From Bacteroidota bacterium (lineage in GTDB: Bacteria > Bacteroidota > Bacteroidia > Bacteroidales > Prolixibacteraceae): 63,975 nt of DNA. The position numbers were made by a program, and so were the translations under genes. The notes under the pieces were generated by a model. It did not search any database, was not told where the DNA came from, and worked only from the letters and a program-made list of their open reading frames with translations. Positions 35,855-45,623 of this stretch are shown piece after piece. Position 1 is the first letter of the stretch. The number at the start of each line of letters is the position of its first letter. Where the stretch lies: contig JAHEYU010000033.1 of NCBI GenBank assembly GCA_023251435.1, positions 1-63,975 of the forward strand. The letters run 5' to 3'.

Positions 35855-38023
35855 TCAAAATTTTAGAATTATCTCTTTACCCAATGCTGATTTGTATCTT
35901 TTCTTTCCAACAAGAACCGAAAATTCTGACTTTTCCTTATGAATTAAAATGTCTGCTTTTTTGCCGCGGATCGTCAGATTGTTTAGCGAAAGTCCCTTCA
36001 TTGATGGGTGATTCACTGGTTTTACGGCAATAAAATCCTTTCCGGCAGTAATTCCGAACAGGCCAAATATGATGGTTTGTGGCGCTGCCAGTCCGGCAAT
36101 CACATTGGCGCGTCCATCTTCGCGGTAGCCTATCCGGTTGGCCCGTATTGCCTGCGGATAATATGGAAACTGCCCCCACCAAAGAATCCGGTGCAAGATG
36201 TCAATTCCCTGATTTACAAAACCTGCATTCAGAAGGTCTTCAACGAGTTCCGGCGCATCACCCGCATAAACTCCGGGGCCGCCCCAGTCAACATCCGCCG
36301 GATCGTATCCTTCGTCTGTTTTTGCCAGGCTGTGAACGCCCCATTCTGTAAGGAATTCATTGGTATTTAAATGGGCGACAATTCCTTCCTGCTGTGCTTT
36401 CTCCAATGCTCCGGTTCTGAGTACATCAAAAATCTGGATTGAATAGGCCGTGGTTGGTTTGTGTTCCGGATTAAGCGAGTGAAGCCACTTATTGTCAGCA
36501 TCCCAAAGTTTAGACTGAAAGACACTTTTAAACTTTTCGCCTCTTTTCACCAGATTGTTGGGGGTGGTTTTTCCCATCCACGTGTAAAAATCAGTCAGGT
36601 ACCGGTAAATCAGTAATCGCTCAGCATTGGGGCTCGGCGTATAATTGCAGTAATCGGTTGTTTTTTTGAGTTCGAGCATGTTGTGGTTTCCACCAAAATC
36701 GATCAATTCCGGATCGGCATTTAAATCTTCCCTCGAAAGACAGAAGCTATAAATGGTTTCGAGATAGGTCTTCGGTCCTATTTTCGCATTCAGGATATCC
36801 AGATCGCCGGTAATGGTAATGTAATCGTGAGTGGCTTTGGCAATGCTGTAGTAATTGTATGAATACAGCACGCCCATTCCTTTGCCGGTTGCCGGATTCA
36901 GGGCGTAGGTCTTTTCAAGGTCGGAAGTCACATAAGCGATCAGCAAATTCCGCACTGCTGCAGGATCGATCATCGACATCAGGCGGCTGATGTAAACTAC
37001 TCCCCAGCAATAATTATTGAGCGCCCCGCCGTCAATCCCCGATTCGGCATACCAGGGCGAAGTAATAAATTCAGGAACTTCCCAACGGCAACTTGCGAAT
37101 GTGAGTAGCCCTTTTTTATAGAAAGCGTTCAATTCGGGAGAAGCACCGGTAAGTGTCGGAACTTTTGATTCGATGCCTTCCAATATTTTGTTGCAGGCAG
37201 AAAATGCATCAAACCGTACTTTTTCGGGATTGTGCAATATTTGGTCTGCCTCTTTGTTCAGAATGCCGATATCGGTTCCGGGAAGAATTACCAGACTGAA
37301 TGATTTTTTTTCGTTGGGCTGAAGTACAATTTGCCGGGTGAGCGAACTTTGTTTTTCGGCGTTTGGCCTAAATCCCTGGCTTTTTACCAGAACCACCGTC
37401 TGATTATTATGGAATTCAATTGTTTCAGCATTGATTTTTACCCGCACATCCTCCGGATTACTTTTCATTGCAAACGGAGGGTACCAATCCCAGTTTTCCG
37501 AAGCGCCCACGCGTCCTTCCATTTGCCATTCAGCCGGAACTATGATTTCGCGATTCAGGGTATTGTGAAGTGTGACTTCGGCCAGCATTCCCCGCAAACC
37601 GCTTAAAGGAGTGATGGTAAGACTGGAAGAAACCCCATTTATTACAGTTCCCTGCAAGTTGGCTCCCGCCGGATACCAGTCGTAATTTTCCACAGGTACC
37701 GGTTGGTTGAAGAGCAAAAAGTGGCTAGAAAACGGATAGCAAAAGTAGGGAGGTGCAATAATGTTTCCCGTCCCCAAATGGGTTTGATTGATTCCCACAG
37801 AAGTTCCGGCGCTTTTACTGTACAGGTGACCCGGTAAAAGCAGGTTGTCGGCTGCTGAAACTTTGTACGATTGAATCAGACGGGGTACTTCAAATTCTGG
37901 ATGCTTTCCCGAATCTGAATTTTGGGCATTTAAAACCAGGTACGGAAGCAGTAAAGAACCTGCTGCCAGGGTAAAAATAACCCGGCAGAAGTTTTTAATG
38001 TGTATGTTAATTTTATTTTCCAA
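35855..38023 (-). CDS. Secreted six-hairpin (alpha/alpha)6 glycosidase-like protein
   Basis: A 722-residue exported protein (signal peptide about 1-34). The N-terminal half (35-270) is a beta-sandwich domain; the C-terminal half (about 280-650) has the helical-hairpin pattern of six-hairpin glycosidases, with acidic candidate residues in WYAESGIDGGALNNYCWG, IDFGGNHNMLELKKTTDYCNY and LTEWGVHSLAKTDEGYDP. A short C-terminal beta domain (NLTIRGKKADILIHKEKSEF) closes it, as in GH78/GH63-like proteins. I cannot name the GH family with confidence. It is part of the same transcript direction as GH172 and GH43-like genes. Confidence 0.75.
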   Translation of the reverse strand: MENKINIHIKNFCRVIFTLAAGSLLLPYLVLNAQNSDSGKHPEFEVPRLIQSYKVSAADNLLLPGHLYSKSAGTSVGINQTHLGTGNIIAPPYFCYPFSSHFLLFNQPVPVENYDWYPAGANLQGTVINGVSSSLTITPLSGLRGMLAEVTLHNTLNREIIVPAEWQMEGRVGASENWDWYPPFAMKSNPEDVRVKINAETIEFHNNQTVVLVKSQGFRPNAEKQSSLTRQIVLQPNEKKSFSLVILPGTDIGILNKEADQILHNPEKVRFDAFSACNKILEGIESKVPTLTGASPELNAFYKKGLLTFASCRWEVPEFITSPWYAESGIDGGALNNYCWGVVYISRLMSMIDPAAVRNLLIAYVTSDLEKTYALNPATGKGMGVLYSYNYYSIAKATHDYITITGDLDILNAKIGPKTYLETIYSFCLSREDLNADPELIDFGGNHNMLELKKTTDYCNYTPSPNAERLLIYRYLTDFYTWMGKTTPNNLVKRGEKFKSVFQSKLWDADNKWLHSLNPEHKPTTAYSIQIFDVLRTGALEKAQQEGIVAHLNTNEFLTEWGVHSLAKTDEGYDPADVDWGGPGVYAGDAPELVEDLLNAGFVNQGIDILHRILWWGQFPYYPQAIRANRIGYREDGRANVIAGLAAPQTIIFGLFGITAGKDFIAVKPVNHPSMKGLSLNNLTIRGKKADILIHKEKSEFSVLVGKKRYKSALGKEIILKF

Positions 38024-38060
38024 TATCCTGATTTTAATTGCTTTAATGTTATAGGTGCAT

Positions 38061-39038
38061 TTATTTCCACTTTAGTTTCGCAATCCGGAGGCCATCGAGG
38101 TTCGGGTTCAGCGCAGCCATATAATATTGACCATTTACCTCAATGATTTCAGGAGCAGCAACATTCAGCTGCTGAATCATCCGGCTGTCGTCATTTCCTG
38201 TTCCAAAAAGCAGCGGATTGTCAGAAACATACTGTGTATTCAATCCCCCAGGCCCGTAAAGCTGGTTCCGGAAGAGATAAAACGAACCGTTGTAATCTAC
38301 CACAAACGGGCATTCGCTGTCGGCGCCATACCAGGCAATTCCATTTGCCGGACTTCCACCCGAGCAAACATTGAGCGGCTCGCTCCAGTTATAAAGGTCG
38401 GTTGAAACCCTGCAAAAAATTGCACACGAATCCTGCCCGGCAGGTGGATTTGCTGTGTGTCCGGTATAATAGCAATAGAATAAACCGTTTGATTTTAAAA
38501 CCATTGCATCCCGCGTATTGTGGTATGGCCCCTGAAATAAATCCGATTTTCCTTTGCTGTTTATCACCCGTTCAAAGTTTTTCCCATCGGTGCTTGTTGC
38601 AAGGCAAATTTTGTCCCAGTCGCCATAAAACATATAATACACTCCATTTTCCTTCAGCACAAAAGGAGCCTGCAAGCCACCTTCAGGTTCTCCCAGTTTG
38701 GTGTCCGACCTCATTGCAATTCCTTTGGGTTCCCAGTTGGTGTCGGTAATATTCTTCCCTTCCCAGCGATAAAATAATCGGGTGTGCCCTTTTGCAGCCG
38801 TGTTGCGGATACACGACCATGCCTGCCAGGTTCCGTCGGCAGCCTGCCATATTCCAAAATCAACCGGTTCCTGTCCGGGTTTATTAAGGTCTCCCAGGTC
38901 GGGAGTTGATGCGATTTGCCACCAGTCTCCATCAATCACCGGAATTGGTACTTTGTTGGGTTTTTCGGGTTTCGAAGCACAAATGCAGAAACCCAAAAGA
39001 ATACCAAGTACAATCAGTAATGATGTTAATGTCTTCAT
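38061..39038 (-). CDS. GH43-like five-bladed beta-propeller protein
   Basis: A 325-residue exported protein (signal peptide 1-21, possible lipobox FCICAS). It has beta-propeller repeats typical of GH43/GH117-like proteins: GIWQAADGTWQAWSCIRN, GGLQAPFVLKENGVYYMFYGDW, MVLKSNGLFYCYYTGHT and APEIIEVNGQYYMAAL, each with the acidic or aromatic residues at the propeller centre. Activity cannot be assigned; related proteins act on arabinose-, xylose- or galactose-containing glycans. Spacing of 37-38 bp to both neighbours suggests one operon. Confidence 0.75.
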   Translation of the reverse strand: MKTLTSLLIVLGILLGFCICASKPEKPNKVPIPVIDGDWWQIASTPDLGDLNKPGQEPVDFGIWQAADGTWQAWSCIRNTAAKGHTRLFYRWEGKNITDTNWEPKGIAMRSDTKLGEPEGGLQAPFVLKENGVYYMFYGDWDKICLATSTDGKNFERVINSKGKSDLFQGPYHNTRDAMVLKSNGLFYCYYTGHTANPPAGQDSCAIFCRVSTDLYNWSEPLNVCSGGSPANGIAWYGADSECPFVVDYNGSFYLFRNQLYGPGGLNTQYVSDNPLLFGTGNDDSRMIQQLNVAAPEIIEVNGQYYMAALNPNLDGLRIAKLKWK

Positions 39039-39076
39039 AATTATTTTGTTCGGGTTAATAGTCGGTGTTTCCTGAA

Positions 39077-40462
39077 TTATTTTTTCAGTTTCAAAATCAT
39101 TTTCCCAAGATTATAAGAGTAGGTGATGTTTGGTTTTTTGTTTTGTCCTGAAATGGTAAACCAGTAGTAATCGGGTCCTGTTCCTTTCGAAATAATTCCT
39201 GGTTGATATCCGCCCTGCCACTCTTTTACCCCCGGACGTGTTTTCCAGGTAGTCCAGCTTCCTGCGTAAGTCCAGGGGCCCCACGGATGAGGGGCATCAA
39301 AGACATCAAAATCGGTCATAAACAGATAACGCCTGATTCCGGGATGATAAATTGCTGATCCCTGTCCAAATGTAATCGGTCCTTTTACTGGTCTTGCCAA
39401 CGATTGACTGGCTGTCCATTTGGGTTCGTCTTTTTTTGAATAGCCCGCAAAGTATTCATACTGATTGTAATCCAGGATGTTTTCTTTCTTTACCCGTGCC
39501 AGAAAAACGCGTAATCCCATCCAGTGCCATTCGGTTCCAATTGCAAGGGCATATACAAAACCGTCGGTATTCAGGTTGTAGTTTTTACCCATGTTAACGA
39601 AGAACATGCAGCGGAATGGGGAATTGTTTTTCCGGAGCCACGGAGACGCATTTTCAGGTTGTTTTTCGTCCTCTCCAAAATAACCGATTCGTTTCCATGT
39701 AGTTCCGTAATCTTTCGAAAATGAAAGGTAGCCAATCCGGGCGTCGCCAAGTGGCGAATGAAATTGTCCGTAAAGGCACGAATCCAGATAAATCAGGCTT
39801 GCGGGTTTGTCGTTTATCGGCAGGGGAGGTGTTTCGTCTTCCCTGTAACGAGTCTCAGCTTTTAAATTTGGAAGTTCGCCGGTTAATTTAACAATGCCCA
39901 TGTCAACCCACGGAATCTGCTCTTTGTCCGATAAGGGCCCCCTCCCGTCGCCCCAGCCAGAATATATGTTGTCGTCATCGGCCCATGTCGATAACCACAA
40001 ATCTCCATCTGATGCAAACGGTTCAAGGGGCACTCCATCCACCAGAACAGTCTTTATTACCGGACTTTCAGGAGCAGCCTGTAAAATGAAAACAGGCGTT
40101 TCCGAAACCTGAATACTATTGTGTTTTATTGGTTTTTGAACCGGCACCTGAGCCGTATCCATTACCCAATACATGCCTTTTGGCAACTGAAGGTTTTGCT
40201 GAACTCTGGTTTTTGACCAGGCAACATAAACCGGTTCATCTGCAACTTTATCGGTAAAACGATAAGCGGCAATTTTATCTGAAGTTTTTACTTTTCCTTC
40301 GAACGATGCATTCACTAAAAATTCTTCGATTGCAGGAAATCTTTTCAACATTTCCTGCAACTCTGCGGGACTTTTTGCAGCCGACTGTGAAAAGGCCGCT
40401 GTGAAAAAGGTTAAAAATGCCGCGACAAGAATTAGTTTTATATGAATGGTCCGGTTGGTCAT
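39077..40462 (-). CDS. Secreted beta-propeller protein, DUF4185-like
   Basis: A 461-residue exported protein (signal peptide 1-25). After an N-terminal helical and beta region (30-150), a propeller-like part shows repeated blades: GDLWLSTWADDDNIYSGWGDG, SLIYLDSCLYGQFHSPLGD, FVYALAIGTEWHW, and GPITFGQGSAIYHPGIRRYL. The pattern resembles DUF4185, a family of putative glycan-acting proteins. It may include a small N-terminal domain of the kind found on other secreted carbohydrate enzymes. No catalytic residues can be assigned. It lies 23 bp downstream of the FucP-like transporter gene. Confidence 0.65.
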   Translation of the reverse strand: MTNRTIHIKLILVAAFLTFFTAAFSQSAAKSPAELQEMLKRFPAIEEFLVNASFEGKVKTSDKIAAYRFTDKVADEPVYVAWSKTRVQQNLQLPKGMYWVMDTAQVPVQKPIKHNSIQVSETPVFILQAAPESPVIKTVLVDGVPLEPFASDGDLWLSTWADDDNIYSGWGDGRGPLSDKEQIPWVDMGIVKLTGELPNLKAETRYREDETPPLPINDKPASLIYLDSCLYGQFHSPLGDARIGYLSFSKDYGTTWKRIGYFGEDEKQPENASPWLRKNNSPFRCMFFVNMGKNYNLNTDGFVYALAIGTEWHWMGLRVFLARVKKENILDYNQYEYFAGYSKKDEPKWTASQSLARPVKGPITFGQGSAIYHPGIRRYLFMTDFDVFDAPHPWGPWTYAGSWTTWKTRPGVKEWQGGYQPGIISKGTGPDYYWFTISGQNKKPNITYSYNLGKMILKLKK

Positions 40463-40485
40463 TAATTACTTCATTCAATGATTAT

Positions 40486-41910
40486 TTATACTGAAGCGTA
40501 TTTTTTGCTTACAAAAGCGCTGTAATAGGCAATAATCAGAAAGGCGATGGCTGGTACCCAGTAAGCGAGTTCGATACTTCCGATCTGATCGGATACAATA
40601 CCTTGAATTTGAGTGAGTACCGCAGCTCCGGCAATGGCCATAACCATACCTGCACCACCAATTTTTGTGTCTTCGCCAAGTCCCGCGATTCCCATTCCGT
40701 AAATGGTCGGGAACATTAATGACATACAGCCCGAGATACAAACAATGCCATAAACGCCAATAAAACCAACTCCGTAAATGGTTACCAGGCAACTGATAAC
40801 AGCAAGAACAGCAAGAGCTGTTAATAAATGACGCGGATTAATATACTTCATCAGCCAGGTACTTACAAATCTTGCGATGACGAATAAAATCAAAGATAAA
40901 ATGTAGTAGGTTGCTCCGGCTTGTTCGGGTGTTTGTGGCAGTAAAGCATCGAGGCCAATCCATTCAGCCATATTATAGAATCCTGCTGCTATGGGTTCAA
41001 CATTGCGCAGTTTTTCAATAATTTCGGCAGTTGAAGCATTGGCTCCTAATTGGGCAATTATCGCATCGAACTCTAATTGTTGCATTACATACCTGATAAT
41101 GAACGACCAAACTGCTATCTGAGCACCAACATAGAAGAACTGGGCAACAACTGACCATACATAATTTTTGTTTTTCAGAAGTCTCTTAAATGTTCCGGCA
41201 AAGTCGATTCTTTTATCGTCTTCCTTAAGGTAAGGCATTTTGGTAAAATAGAAGGCAAGCAATAAACCTACCATCACCAAACCTACGGCCATATAAGTCA
41301 TGGTAACCACATTTAATTCGGCTCCCTGAATTTTTATTAATTCGGCGGCAGGAATAGCGGCTCTTTCGGCGGCGGTCATCGTATTTAATTGCGACAAGAT
41401 AAATACCTGGCTGATTACTACTCCTGTTATGGCTCCAAACGGATTAAACGATTGCGCAAAATTTAATCGCTGCGTGGCGGTTTCCTGCGGGCCGATGGCA
41501 CACACATACGAATTTGTGGCAGTTTCGAGAACCGAAAGACCAGCAAAAAGGATGATAATGGCAAGCAAGAACATCAGGAAACTAATATGGATGTTTGTTG
41601 CAGCCATGAGCATTGCAGGGTAAAACATAAATGTACCCAAAGCGTACATGCCCAGGCCAAGCATAACGCCTGCTTTATAAGTGTATTTTTTTATGAATAA
41701 GGCCGCCGGAATGGCAAAACATCCGTAACCAAAAAGGTAACAGGCCACCTGTATCCATGCAGTTTTTGAATCGGACATGCTCATAATCCGTTTAAAGGCT
41801 GCGAGCATTGTATCGGTCAGGTTATTTGGCAATGCCCATGCAAAGAAAAGTGAAGTCAGCAGGGCAAAAGGTAACACGATACCTTTGGGGACAATTTGTC
41901 TTTTTTCCAT
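40486..41910 (-). CDS. fucP: FucP-type MFS sugar:proton symporter
   Basis: A 474-residue, 12-helix permease of the major facilitator superfamily. The FucP-like subgroup is indicated by LPFALLTSLFFAWALPNNLTD at the start, and by LSVLETATNSYVCAIGP, QETATQRLNFAQSFNP and FGAITGV in the middle, all close to the L-fucose:H+ symporter. An extra soluble insertion (about 265-310) follows helix 7. It imports a monosaccharide released by the surrounding hydrolases; Bacteroidota FucP homologues carry fucose, glucose or galactose, so the exact sugar is open. The gene symbol names the family, not a proven substrate. Confidence 0.85.
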   Translation of the reverse strand: MEKRQIVPKGIVLPFALLTSLFFAWALPNNLTDTMLAAFKRIMSMSDSKTAWIQVACYLFGYGCFAIPAALFIKKYTYKAGVMLGLGMYALGTFMFYPAMLMAATNIHISFLMFLLAIIILFAGLSVLETATNSYVCAIGPQETATQRLNFAQSFNPFGAITGVVISQVFILSQLNTMTAAERAAIPAAELIKIQGAELNVVTMTYMAVGLVMVGLLLAFYFTKMPYLKEDDKRIDFAGTFKRLLKNKNYVWSVVAQFFYVGAQIAVWSFIIRYVMQQLEFDAIIAQLGANASTAEIIEKLRNVEPIAAGFYNMAEWIGLDALLPQTPEQAGATYYILSLILFVIARFVSTWLMKYINPRHLLTALAVLAVISCLVTIYGVGFIGVYGIVCISGCMSLMFPTIYGMGIAGLGEDTKIGGAGMVMAIAGAAVLTQIQGIVSDQIGSIELAYWVPAIAFLIIAYYSAFVSKKYASV

Positions 41911-41929
41911 GTTTTTTCAGAAATAGGAT

Positions 41930-43192
41930 TTAGAATTTTGATGCAATTTCGTTTAAGTCAAGTCCAAATAAATCAGTAACGATTTTTGCCAACTTCTCTT
42001 TGTCGCCTTGTATGTGAACAACACGCTGTGAGTGTGTAAGCGATTCAGCTGGTTTTAATTCTGCAGCTGGCGACGAGGTTTCTATTTCATAAAATGGCCC
42101 CATGATTGAGCCATCCTCAACCGGCCCGTCGTTGTACGAATTAATTACATCGCCTTTGTACGGATCGTCCTGTTTTCCCCACTTTGAATTCACATAAGAA
42201 ACAGGGCTTGCGGGTATTGTGCACCACAGAATGGTAAGTATATTTTTTTCTGAATCATAGCTTCCGCATAGTTCTTTGGCTCTTTCGGGAGGCAGCCCGA
42301 TTTTACTGCGGTGTTTGCCGTCGATTTTAAAATATACAGTTCCGTTATCAACAATTAAACGGTCGGAAGGTACTTTGCCGAAGTATTCGTCATTTACGAT
42401 TACCCCTTTTGCATCTGGGTTATAAGGAACAAAAACGGTGGTTGTTGGCGAAGGATTAAACATGCAAAGCAACCAAACTGACAACAATCCCTTGTCTTTT
42501 GTCCATGCGTTTTCACCGGTATTTGTAATCGTGTTATCTGTTTGGTAGGCAACAACATTAAGCCCTTCAGGAATATTTACCTTGAACAATGCTGAAAGTG
42601 TATCCTGCGATAAAAGCAAAACTGTTCTTTCAATTCCGATATTGAATTCGGTACTCGATGCATTTTTAAGGACCGTGTTTTTGGCAAATTTCACACTGCC
42701 CGAATCAACTTCTTTAATGTTATAACTTTCGGTATCGAGCACAGGCGGTACTACCCAGTTGCTAAATACCTGTTCAGCTCCTTCAGGAAAATAGATGGAG
42801 AATGGCCCGCCTTCAGGTCCCAGCCAAAAACGCTCCTCGCCGCCAACCGGGTTGAATTGGTTGCTTACTACGCCCGATTCAATCAGCTTATAATTGATCC
42901 AGCCAAAGCTCTCGCCTTCGTTGCCGTTGGCCGAGCTGGTCATAACGCGCCCCTGATAAGCCGGAATAAGCAGAATGCGAGCCTCTGATTTATTATCTTT
43001 TATTTCGATGGTCTGAATTTTTTTGCTTTCAAAAAATGCAACATCATAACCATAAGACCCTTTTACAAACGCGCTTTTTTCTGTTTCAGCCATTTTAGTA
43101 TTTTTTTTCGCCGGAGAGCCGCAAGCTGCCATCAAAACAACTGGAGCTATTAATAAGCTTAGGCGACAGTTATTAAAAATTGAATTGTTCAT
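41930..43192 (-). CDS. Lipoprotein of the DUF6786 / galactose-mutarotase-like type
   Basis: A 420-residue lipoprotein: lipobox MAACGSP at about residue 24, then a large beta-sandwich protein with GRVMTSSANGNEGESFGWINY, GGEERFWLGPEGGPFSIYF and a late GSIMGPFYEIETSSPAAELKP. These segments correspond to the mutarotase-like superfold of the family I know as DUF6786. The activity is unestablished. Its position immediately upstream of fucP (19 bp) and downstream of GH172 suggests it acts on the same sugar, perhaps as an epimerase or binding protein. The family name is recalled from pattern and should be treated as probable. Confidence 0.7.
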   Translation of the reverse strand: MNNSIFNNCRLSLLIAPVVLMAACGSPAKKNTKMAETEKSAFVKGSYGYDVAFFESKKIQTIEIKDNKSEARILLIPAYQGRVMTSSANGNEGESFGWINYKLIESGVVSNQFNPVGGEERFWLGPEGGPFSIYFPEGAEQVFSNWVVPPVLDTESYNIKEVDSGSVKFAKNTVLKNASSTEFNIGIERTVLLLSQDTLSALFKVNIPEGLNVVAYQTDNTITNTGENAWTKDKGLLSVWLLCMFNPSPTTTVFVPYNPDAKGVIVNDEYFGKVPSDRLIVDNGTVYFKIDGKHRSKIGLPPERAKELCGSYDSEKNILTILWCTIPASPVSYVNSKWGKQDDPYKGDVINSYNDGPVEDGSIMGPFYEIETSSPAAELKPAESLTHSQRVVHIQGDKEKLAKIVTDLFGLDLNEIASKF

Positions 43193-43247
43193 GAGAATAA
43201 TGAGTTAATATTATTTTAGAATAGTTGGTTCCGGGTGCTTACCGTAT

Positions 43248-44405
43248 TTAGTATACTTCCAGTTGTTCCCATGCAGGTAATTGCGGAAATTTGGTGTGTG
43301 GGTCGGCCTGGTACCAGTAACAAACCGACGAAATATCTGATTGCTGCGGCAGATATCTGCCTCCCTGTCTCCAGCCTAAATCCTGAATGGTGATTCTCAA
43401 ATCTTTTTCAAACCTGATAGGGTCTTTTATATGCCAGCGATAAAGTCCGAACCTTTGTTGCGCCTTGTAGGTTCCATCGGGGCGAATCACCTGGTGCAGC
43501 CCGGCATAAGGAGTGCAAAATTCCTTGTATTGTCCGTTGCGGTCGAAATTGTACGAACCGCAGAAATAATCTTCAGTACCGGTACCACAAATAGTCGGGA
43601 ATTTTTTGTCTCCGTCCATAAAGAATTTGATTTCACCTTCGCCCCACCATCCGTTATTATTGACTCCCCAGGCCATGTAAACGCCAACAAACTGGCCTTT
43701 TCCTTTAATATTATCAACAATGGTATAGTCTGAAGTTGTATTCGGGTTAGTGCGGCGGTATTGCGCGTGGAAATAAGCGGCGTCGTTCGGAACATCGGTT
43801 AAGGTGTAATCGATCTGATAATACAGAGTCATTGGATCTTTGTCGTTAATGTTCTGCATTGTAATCCTGCATTTCTTGCGGAAGGGCATCGTCCAGTAGC
43901 AATTAAACGCGCTTCCGGGATTTACACAAACAGCCAGTGAATTGAGCGGAGCATATTCGTTCCAGCCCGTGCAAAAGAAATCGCCGACCGGACATTCGAC
44001 CGAGGGTTCGGTTTCGTCGTCCCAATAAATCCGAAGAATTGAGAAACGCCAGTTGCCGGTGGGAGTCATCCAAATGTGCTGAATCGCGCCCGGACCTTCA
44101 ATTTCGGCCATTGTAAAAGTTTCGCCGGGCTGAATGCGGACATAAGGATTCACTTTCCATCCCTGACCCAGATCGCGGGCGGCAAAACTGGCGTTGGCCA
44201 CGTTAACCTTATCTTTATCATCGGGATGAGCCATTCCACCTTTACCTTTTTCACCGGTAAAATTTTCAGGACTAATTGATCGGGTTTGAGCATTCGACAG
44301 CCGATATAAATTTCCCAAATCAGTATCAAGTCCATTAAATGCTGGCTGCGAAAAGACTGTGCTTGTCGCCAGACAGACCATAACAAGAAATATAAATTTT
44401 TTCAT
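43248..44405 (-). CDS. GH172-family (DUF2961) protein, short form
   Basis: A 385-residue exported protein with signal peptide (1-19) and the DUF2961/GH172 core: GKGGMAHPDDK, the strand GPGAIQHIWMTPTGNWRFSI, DDETEPSVECPVGDFF, and the signature CGTGTEDYFCGSYNFD followed by YAGLHQV. It is the minimal single-domain form, unlike the 657-residue paralogue at 31433. It is the first gene of the minus-strand series that ends with GH9. A candidate LacI operator lies 10-24 bp upstream of its start (44415-44429), which supports control by the adjacent LacI gene. Confidence 0.9.
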   Translation of the reverse strand: MKKFIFLVMVCLATSTVFSQPAFNGLDTDLGNLYRLSNAQTRSISPENFTGEKGKGGMAHPDDKDKVNVANASFAARDLGQGWKVNPYVRIQPGETFTMAEIEGPGAIQHIWMTPTGNWRFSILRIYWDDETEPSVECPVGDFFCTGWNEYAPLNSLAVCVNPGSAFNCYWTMPFRKKCRITMQNINDKDPMTLYYQIDYTLTDVPNDAAYFHAQYRRTNPNTTSDYTIVDNIKGKGQFVGVYMAWGVNNNGWWGEGEIKFFMDGDKKFPTICGTGTEDYFCGSYNFDRNGQYKEFCTPYAGLHQVIRPDGTYKAQQRFGLYRWHIKDPIRFEKDLRITIQDLGWRQGGRYLPQQSDISSVCYWYQADPHTKFPQLPAWEQLEVY

Positions 44406-44414
44406 GTGTTAATT

Positions 44415-44429
44415 GTTAAACGATTAAGC
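44415..44429. promoter_or_regulatory. Candidate LacI operator in front of GH172 gene
   Basis: GTTAAACGATTAAGC, containing the near-palindrome TTAAACGATTAA with a central CG. Its exact 15-bp reverse complement occurs at 45562-45576, upstream of the LacI gene itself. Two identical CG-centred sites flanking a LacI gene and its neighbouring operon fit an operator pair. It lies within the last 25 bp before the GH172 start, where a bound repressor would block transcription. Confidence 0.6.
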
Positions 44430-44446
44430 AAAAATGAAAATAATTA

Positions 44447-45460
44447 TCAACCACCGGTGGACTCCCTAAGAATCAATCGGTGGTTTAATTCTATTTGAAC
44501 GTTTTCTTTCGATCCTTTTATTTGGTCGAGCAACACCCTGACAGATTCCTTCCCCATTTCTTCGATTGGCTGTTCGATGAATGTTAGCGGCGAATAGAAA
44601 AAATCGAAGGCTTCGTTCCCGTCAAAACCAATAATGGCCATGTCATCGGGTACTCTTATTTTGTGATTTTTTAAGGCATATAATCCTGAAATTGAGAGCG
44701 CGTTGGTCGAAAAAATCATCGCATCGGGCTTATTGTTTCCATCGAATAATTTGCTCACTCCTTCTTCAATTTCCTCTTTCACACGATTATATGACAGTTC
44801 TTTGATTTGGATTGCCTGTTCCAGATGGTTGTCTTTCATTGCCTCACTATATCCGCGAATGCGTTCCTGCATGTGTACCAGCGACGACTTGTAAGCAATC
44901 AGGGCAATATTTTTATATCCTTTGGCAACCAGATGGGTTACAGCCTCATAAGTTGCCCCAAAATTGTCGAGAACAATGTAACTGGTTGATAATTCAGGAA
45001 GGAAGCGATCGACCAAAACAACCGGAATCTCTTTATTTACAAGCGATTCAATTTCCTGGTTGCAACCTTCGGAAGGGACAATGATAAATCCGTCAACCTG
45101 CCGGTCGAGAAAGGTTTCGATCAGCGATGCTGATTTTACGCAATTTTCGTCGGAACTTCCAATAATGACGGTGTAATTGTGCTTGCCGGCTTCGTCTTCA
45201 ACTATTCGGGCCAGCTGACCAAAAAACGGATTGGCGATATCGGCCACAATCAATCCAATGGTATTGGTCGAACCTTTTCGCAGGCTTCGGGCAATCTGGT
45301 TGGGTTTGTAATTTAAATCTCCGGCAACTTCCCGAATTCTCTTCACAACCTCTGGTCCAACCCTTTTCTCTTTTTCCAGGCCATTTAATACATAAGACAC
45401 AAGCGCTGTTGAAACACCGACTTTATTTGCTATATCTTTTAAGGAGACTCTCTTGCTCAT
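44447..45460 (-). CDS. LacI-family transcriptional regulator of the GH172/FucP locus
   Basis: A 337-residue regulator with N-terminal helix-turn-helix (residues 4-55: VSLKDIANKVGVSTALVSYVL and hinge YKPNQIARSLRKG) and a sugar-binding effector domain (about 62-335, starting TIGLIVADIANPFFGQLARI). It is upstream of the GH172 gene in the same direction. The 15-bp site that precedes its own start (45562-45576) is repeated before the GH172 gene, so autoregulation plus control of the carbohydrate operon is likely. The inducer is probably the sugar carried by the FucP-like symporter. Confidence 0.92.
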   Translation of the reverse strand: MSKRVSLKDIANKVGVSTALVSYVLNGLEKEKRVGPEVVKRIREVAGDLNYKPNQIARSLRKGSTNTIGLIVADIANPFFGQLARIVEDEAGKHNYTVIIGSSDENCVKSASLIETFLDRQVDGFIIVPSEGCNQEIESLVNKEIPVVLVDRFLPELSTSYIVLDNFGATYEAVTHLVAKGYKNIALIAYKSSLVHMQERIRGYSEAMKDNHLEQAIQIKELSYNRVKEEIEEGVSKLFDGNNKPDAMIFSTNALSISGLYALKNHKIRVPDDMAIIGFDGNEAFDFFYSPLTFIEQPIEEMGKESVRVLLDQIKGSKENVQIELNHRLILRESTGG

Positions 45461-45561
45461 TTGAAGGGTTATTAGAAACCAGCCAGTTATATATTCAGAT
45501 TCTCAGAACATTTAATCAAATACTTTGAGATGAATGTTTATGAGCTCATCAGCAAATATAT

Positions 45562-45576
45562 GCTTAATCGTTTAAC
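45562..45576. promoter_or_regulatory. Candidate LacI operator in front of the LacI gene
   Basis: GCTTAATCGTTTAAC, the exact reverse complement of 44415-44429. It is about 100 bp upstream of the LacI start codon and 47 bp from the DUF5009 stop. Confidence 0.55.
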
Positions 45577-45623
45577 CATTTTGGTTTGGTTTATGTGTTA
45601 TAAGACATAGGAATACATTTCTG

